Assembly (NCBI GenBank): GCA_902463875.1
Contig: CABQHR010000076.1
Location: 1 to 8,339 of the forward strand
DNA: 8,339 bases
Reading direction: 5' to 3'
Source: an uncultured Collinsella sp.
GTDB taxonomy: Bacteria > Actinomycetota > Coriobacteriia > Coriobacteriales > Coriobacteriaceae
The position numbers were made by a program, and so were the translations under genes. Position 1 is the first letter of the stretch; each line of letters begins with the position of its first letter. The notes beneath the pieces were generated by a model. The model was not told the DNA's origin. It saw nothing but the letters and a program-made list of their open reading frames with translations, and searched no databases. Shown in pieces: positions 6,139-8,339 of the stretch.

Positions 6139-6166
6139 AAAACATACCTTTACGCGGGACCGTGGT

Positions 6167-6637
6167 CTAGCGTGCGATCTTGGCGATGGTGTAGATGCGG
6201 GTCTTGCCGGAAGGCGTAACGACCTCGACGGAGTCGCCCTCGCCGTGACCAATGATGGCGTGGCCGACCGGAGACTCGTTGGAAATCTTGTGCTCGAGCG
6301 AGTTGGTCTCGGTGGTACCGACGAGCGTGACTTCCATGACCTCACCGTTGGGATCGATCAGAGAAACGGTGGAACCGATGGAGACGGTCAGATCGCCCGT
6401 GGTGGCAGCAACCTGAGCGTTGGCGAGGATGGCCTGGATCTCGGCAATACGAGCGGCGTTCTGGGCCTGCTTGTCCTTGGCGGCATCGTACTCGGAGTTC
6501 TCCGAAAGGTCGCCGAACGCGCGGGCTTCCTTGATGTCCTCGACGATCTCCTTGGCGTAATCGCCCTCACGCCAAGCGAGCTCCTCGACGAGCTTCTGGC
6601 GGCCCTCAGCGGTCAGTACGATCTGGCTTGCGTCCAT
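6167..6637 (-). CDS. greA: Transcription elongation/cleavage factor GreA
   Basis: GreA binds the secondary channel of RNA polymerase and stimulates cleavage of backtracked RNA, rescuing stalled complexes. The 156-residue length is normal. Residues 1-77 form the N-terminal coiled coil, with the signature GDLSENSEY at 42-50; D43 and E46 correspond to the catalytic tip acids of E. coli GreA (D41/E44). Residues 82-156 form the FKBP-like C-terminal domain, with SPVGHAIIGHGEGDSVEV (122-139) and a terminal block ending in IAKIAR. The start at 6637 is chosen because GGGGAG lies 8 bases upstream; an in-frame ATG 30 bases earlier lacks a binding site. The gene has a terminator before it and a terminator-like hairpin after it, and greA followed by lysS is a common order in Gram-positive genomes. 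Confidence 0.97.
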   Translation of the reverse strand: MDASQIVLTAEGRQKLVEELAWREGDYAKEIVEDIKEARAFGDLSENSEYDAAKDKQAQNAARIAEIQAILANAQVAATTGDLTVSIGSTVSLIDPNGEVMEVTLVGTTETNSLEHKISNESPVGHAIIGHGEGDSVEVVTPSGKTRIYTIAKIAR

Positions 6638-6658
6638 ACGGATATCTCCCCAACTATG

Positions 6659-6687
6659 ATCTAACAAATCAACTGTCTACAAAACAA
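6659..6687 (-). promoter_or_regulatory. Candidate promoter for greA (and lysS)
   Basis: On the minus strand TTGTTT (6682-6687) is followed after 17 bases by TTAGAT (6659-6664), 21 bases before the greA start codon. The -35 box lies within the T-run of the preceding terminator. Spacing is ideal but both hexamers are imperfect. It is the only reasonable pair in the gap. Confidence 0.35.
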
Positions 6688-6719
6688 AAAAGACCGGCTA
6701 GCCTGCGGGCAAGCCGGTC
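6681..6719 (-). terminator. Strong intrinsic terminator after tatA
   Basis: GACCGGCT (6692-6699) pairs perfectly with AGCCGGTC (6712-6719), with GCC/GGC extending the stem inward. On the minus strand it is followed by TTTTTTGTTTT. It lies about 25 bases beyond the tatA stop codon and separates tatA from greA. Confidence 0.92.
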
Positions 6720-6744
6720 AGGTGCTCACCCCAAAGGGATGGGA

Positions 6745-7020
6745 CTACTCTGCGTCCGCGTCGCCGTCCTCTGCCTTCTTTTTCTTGGCAGCAGCGAGCT
6801 TAGCCTCGAGCTCAGCGATCTCCTTGTCCTCCTCGGACTCCTCGACCACAACCTCCTCGGCCTGCTTGGTCTCGGCCTTATCGTCGCCCTCCATACCCTC
6901 ACGGATATTCTTGACGGTAGAGCCGAGGGACTTGCCGAGCTTCGGCAGGTTCTTGGGCCCGAAGATGATCAGGACAACGACGAGAATAATGATGAGCTCA
7001 GGAGCCCTCAGTCCAAACAT
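6745..7020 (-). CDS. tatA: Twin-arginine translocase subunit TatA/TatE family
   Basis: This 91-residue subunit is thought to oligomerise in the membrane and form the conduit for folded proteins carrying twin-arginine signals. The N-terminus MFGLRAPELIIILVVVLIIF supplies a single membrane helix (about 6-20). The hinge and amphipathic helix follow, FGPKNLPKLGKSLG at 20-33, carrying the FGxxxLP hallmark. From about 45 the tail is highly charged, with an acidic stretch (EEVVVEESEEDKE) and a short Ala/Lys-rich helix. The start at 7020 has GGAGG 5-6 bases upstream. A longer in-frame reading reaches into the tRNA and is not real. TatB is an alternative, but the length and hinge fit TatA. No tatC is in the window, so the partner is elsewhere. 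Confidence 0.93.
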   Translation of the reverse strand: MFGLRAPELIIILVVVLIIFGPKNLPKLGKSLGSTVKNIREGMEGDDKAETKQAEEVVVEESEEDKEIAELEAKLAAAKKKKAEDGDADAE

Positions 7021-7056
7021 GTAGACCTCCACAATACAGCGAGACAAGCTCGAATG

Positions 7057-7085
7057 AGTATACCGCGGGTATCGCGGTATCACAA
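7057..7085 (-). promoter_or_regulatory. tatA promoter with inverted repeat in the spacer
   Basis: On the minus strand TTGTGA (7080-7085) is followed after exactly 17 bases by TATACT (7057-7062), 36 bases before the tatA start. ATACCGCG (7060-7067) and CGCGGTAT (7073-7080) form a perfect 8-bp inverted repeat with a 5-base spacer. The repeat fills the whole spacer and touches both boxes, where a regulator would block RNA polymerase. The promoter call is well supported; the operator role is inferred. Confidence 0.65.
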
Positions 7086-7093
7086 CAATAGCT

Positions 7094-7121
7094 AAAAAAA
7101 GGGACCGCAAGAAGCGGTCCC
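7094..7121 (-). terminator. Intrinsic terminator of the tRNA-Pro gene
   Basis: GGGACCGC (7101-7108) and GCGGTCCC (7114-7121) form a perfect 8-bp stem with a 5-base loop. It is followed on the minus strand by seven T (7094-7100). It starts 11 bases beyond the encoded CCA of the tRNA and ends just before the tatA promoter. Confidence 0.93.
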
Positions 7122-7132
7122 TCCTCATGCTC

Positions 7133-7209
7133 TGGTCGGGTTGACTGGATTTGAACCAGCGACCCCTGCGTCCCGAACGCAGTGCTCTACCAAACTGAGC
7201 CACAACCCG
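7133..7209 (-). tRNA. tRNA-Pro, anticodon CGG, with encoded CCA
   Basis: The cloverleaf is complete. The acceptor arms are CGGGTTG (7203-7209) and CAACCCG (7137-7143). The D-arm is GCTC...GAGC. The anticodon stem is CTGCG/CGCAG around the loop TTCGGGA, which gives anticodon CGG for codon CCG. The T-arm is GCTGG/CCAGT with TTCAAAT in the loop. Discriminator A (7136) is followed by CCA (7133-7135). A high-G+C genome uses CCG heavily, so this isoacceptor is expected. It stands alone between ispE and tatA with its own terminator. Confidence 0.97.
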
Positions 7210-7217
7210 TTAGCTCG

Positions 7218-7223
7218 ACTATA
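7218..7223 (-). promoter_or_regulatory. Candidate -10 box for tRNA-Pro
   Basis: TATAGT on the minus strand lies 8 bases before the mature tRNA 5' end, so transcription would start almost at the tRNA itself. The hexamer 17 bases upstream (CACACG) is a poor -35 box. The tRNA could also be co-transcribed from ispE, whose stop is only 49 bases upstream with no terminator between. Confidence 0.4.
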
Positions 7224-7258
7224 GTAACAAAGTTTTCCGTCGTGTGCTAGAGAAATTT

Positions 7259-8155
7259 TTACTTCTTTGGCACTTCGATGCGAACCGTGCTGGAAATGAG
7301 CTCCGTTGCACAGGACCACCAGCCGTTTTGCTGGGCGGCTTCCGCAAGATTGGCTGCTGTAGCGGCCGTATTGCAAATGGCAAACGAGCAGGCACCCGAT
7401 CCGCACACGTCTACGGCAACGGTACCGTCCTGCGCCCGCAGCCAGTCGAGCACGGTTTGAATCTGCGGCTCCATTTGCGCGGAGATAACGCCCAGGTTGT
7501 TGTGGACGAGCGCGTAGGCCGTCTCGGCGTCTCCCGAGCGAAGCGCCGATGCGATCGCGCCGGGTTTCTCCGCAGGCACCGGGGTCTCGTCAAAGCGTCG
7601 ATAGGCTTCAATTGTTGAAACGATTGCTTCGCGCGGCTTAACCAGCACGACAGGTGTTGTGGGCAATGCGGGGTACTCGGTTGCCAGAACGTCTCCCCCG
7701 CCCACGTAAAAAGCGGGGCTCGCATGAAAAAAGAACGGCACGTCGGCACCGATGCTACGGGCGATGTCATCGAGCGCGGGATCGGTGCGGTCGATGCCCC
7801 AGAGTTCGGCCAGAGCAACGATAACCGCCGCGGCATCCGTCGAAGGACCGCCCAGGCCGGCGCACAGCGGAATATGCTTCTCGATCGTTACGCAGATATT
7901 GGCCTCGCGACCATAATGCTCGGCCATGGCAACCGCAGCCCGATACGCCGTATTCTTTTGCATGGGAAAGTCGGATGCCGGAATCGTCTGGACGGCCAGC
8001 GCCTGTGCCGGCGTAACCGTCACGGTATCGACAAGACCGACGGCTGCCATCAGGGAATCGACCTTGTGGTAGCCGCGGTCGTCACGCTCGGTATGAACCC
8101 CCAGGTAGAGGTTGATCTTTGCCGGCGCAGAAAGGGTCAGGGACCAATCGGTCAC
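7259..8155 (-). CDS. ispE: 4-diphosphocytidyl-2-C-methyl-D-erythritol kinase
   Basis: This GHMP-family kinase phosphorylates CDP-methylerythritol at the 2-hydroxyl with ATP, in the MEP route to IPP and DMAPP in the cytosol. The 298-residue length is normal. The N-terminal SAPAKINLYL (9-18) carries the conserved Lys13 and Asn15. The ATP loop PLCAGLGGPSTDAAA is at 96-110. GADVPFF (137-143) holds the catalytic-type Asp139, and the C-terminal GHMP motif is GSGACSFAI (252-260). The loop shows Pro at 104 where the common form is Gly-Gly-Gly-Ser. The start is a GTG at 8155 with GAGGAG 8 bases upstream, inside the end of the preceding gene. Its start lies 2 bases after the Veg-type stop codon, so the two are almost certainly co-transcribed and perhaps translationally coupled. 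Confidence 0.96.
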   Translation of the reverse strand: MTDWSLTLSAPAKINLYLGVHTERDDRGYHKVDSLMAAVGLVDTVTVTPAQALAVQTIPASDFPMQKNTAYRAAVAMAEHYGREANICVTIEKHIPLCAGLGGPSTDAAAVIVALAELWGIDRTDPALDDIARSIGADVPFFFHASPAFYVGGGDVLATEYPALPTTPVVLVKPREAIVSTIEAYRRFDETPVPAEKPGAIASALRSGDAETAYALVHNNLGVISAQMEPQIQTVLDWLRAQDGTVAVDVCGSGACSFAICNTAATAANLAEAAQQNGWWSCATELISSTVRIEVPKK

Positions 8156-8157
8156 CG

Positions 8158-8339
8158 TTAGTGCTCCTCGAGCTGATTGCCGAGCGGAGTAAAGATATGC
8201 TCGCCGCTCTCGGGGTCGAACAGCTCGACCTGGCCGGTGAGAACATCAATATACTGGTAGGACTGACGCGACTTGCGGCCACGGCGCTCGTCGACCTCGA
8301 CGATAAAGACGGCGGGGTGGACGCTCTTGATGGTGCCCA
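8158..8339 (-). CDS. Veg-family protein, C-terminal part (runs off right edge)
   Basis: The last 59 codons are visible; the start lies beyond the window. The translated end reads GTIKSVHPAVFIVEVDE, then SYQYIDVLTGQVELFDPE, ending in GNQLEEH. This follows the Veg (DUF1021) pattern, in which a Pro-Ser/Ala-Val-Phe strand is followed by SYsYaDvLT-x-x-VEL. Veg of Bacillus subtilis is a small protein implicated in stimulating biofilm genes; a role here cannot be read from sequence. Genomic order supports the call, since veg lies close upstream of ispE in B. subtilis. A tail of about 18 residues beyond the VEL strand seems longer than in Bacillus Veg. The stop codon is 2 bases before the ispE GTG, and the ispE ribosome binding site lies inside this gene. 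Confidence 0.8.
   Translation of the reverse strand, partial: GTIKSVHPAVFIVEVDERRGRKSRQSYQYIDVLTGQVELFDPESGEHIFTPLGNQLEEH

Noticed and set aside
6101..6166. T-box or lysine riboswitch upstream of lysS
   Set aside because: Only 28 bases separate the greA stop from the terminator-like hairpin, too little for either structure, and no T-box core is visible.
6745..7203. 152-codon reading of tatA that extends upstream
   Set aside because: The first 61 codons are the translated tRNA-Pro, its terminator and the tatA promoter. The true start at 7020 has a strong ribosome binding site.
7125..7406. Minus-strand frame ending in a peptide like AGSNPVNPTRA
   Set aside because: This peptide is the familiar translation of a tRNA gene read in one frame, and the rest overlaps ispE.

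Overview
The window looks like a chromosomal segment of a G+C-rich Gram-positive bacterium, most likely a Coriobacteriia member such as Collinsella. This is inferred from gene content and order (Veg-family gene then ispE, tatA, greA, lysS; a large ThrE-type exporter; clpC) and from the style of the proteins. No database search was possible, so the taxon is a judgement. Every gene I can support lies on the minus strand, so the window is best read from right to left. Nothing suggests a prophage, a complete insertion sequence or a CRISPR array.

Right part (8339 to 6167). The 3' end of a Veg-family gene is followed after 2 bases by ispE (MEP isoprenoid pathway, GTG start). Next come a single tRNA-Pro(CGG) gene with an encoded CCA and its own terminator, tatA (twin-arginine translocation) behind a good promoter whose spacer holds an inverted repeat, a strong terminator, and greA (transcript cleavage factor).

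Middle (6166 to 3640). lysS encodes a class II lysyl-tRNA synthetase fused to a C-terminal Trbp111/EMAP-II-type tRNA-binding domain. A terminator-like hairpin sits between greA and lysS, and its U-tract abuts the lysS ribosome binding site. Downstream of lysS is a 484-base gene-free stretch packed with long inverted repeats. One is a 99-base near-continuous hairpin, one is a perfect 22-bp palindrome arm pair, one is a perfect 19-bp arm pair, and there is also a 13-bp tandem duplication.

Left part (3639 to 1). A 522-residue ThrE-family threonine/serine exporter with an acidic N-terminal extension is followed by a second repeat-rich gap (1758-2070). After this come a small four-helix DUF2798-type membrane protein and the 5' part of clpC (Hsp100 AAA+ unfoldase), which runs off the left edge. 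A sigma-B-like promoter candidate and a 5' leader hairpin precede clpC.

Most genes here are housekeeping (translation, transcription fidelity, protein export, isoprenoid synthesis, protein quality control), separated by terminators and apparently transcribed in small units. The most unusual material is non-coding: REP/MITE-like hairpins sharing GGGGAC cores in the two gaps flanking thrE, and terminators placed in leaders that have no room for a separate promoter.
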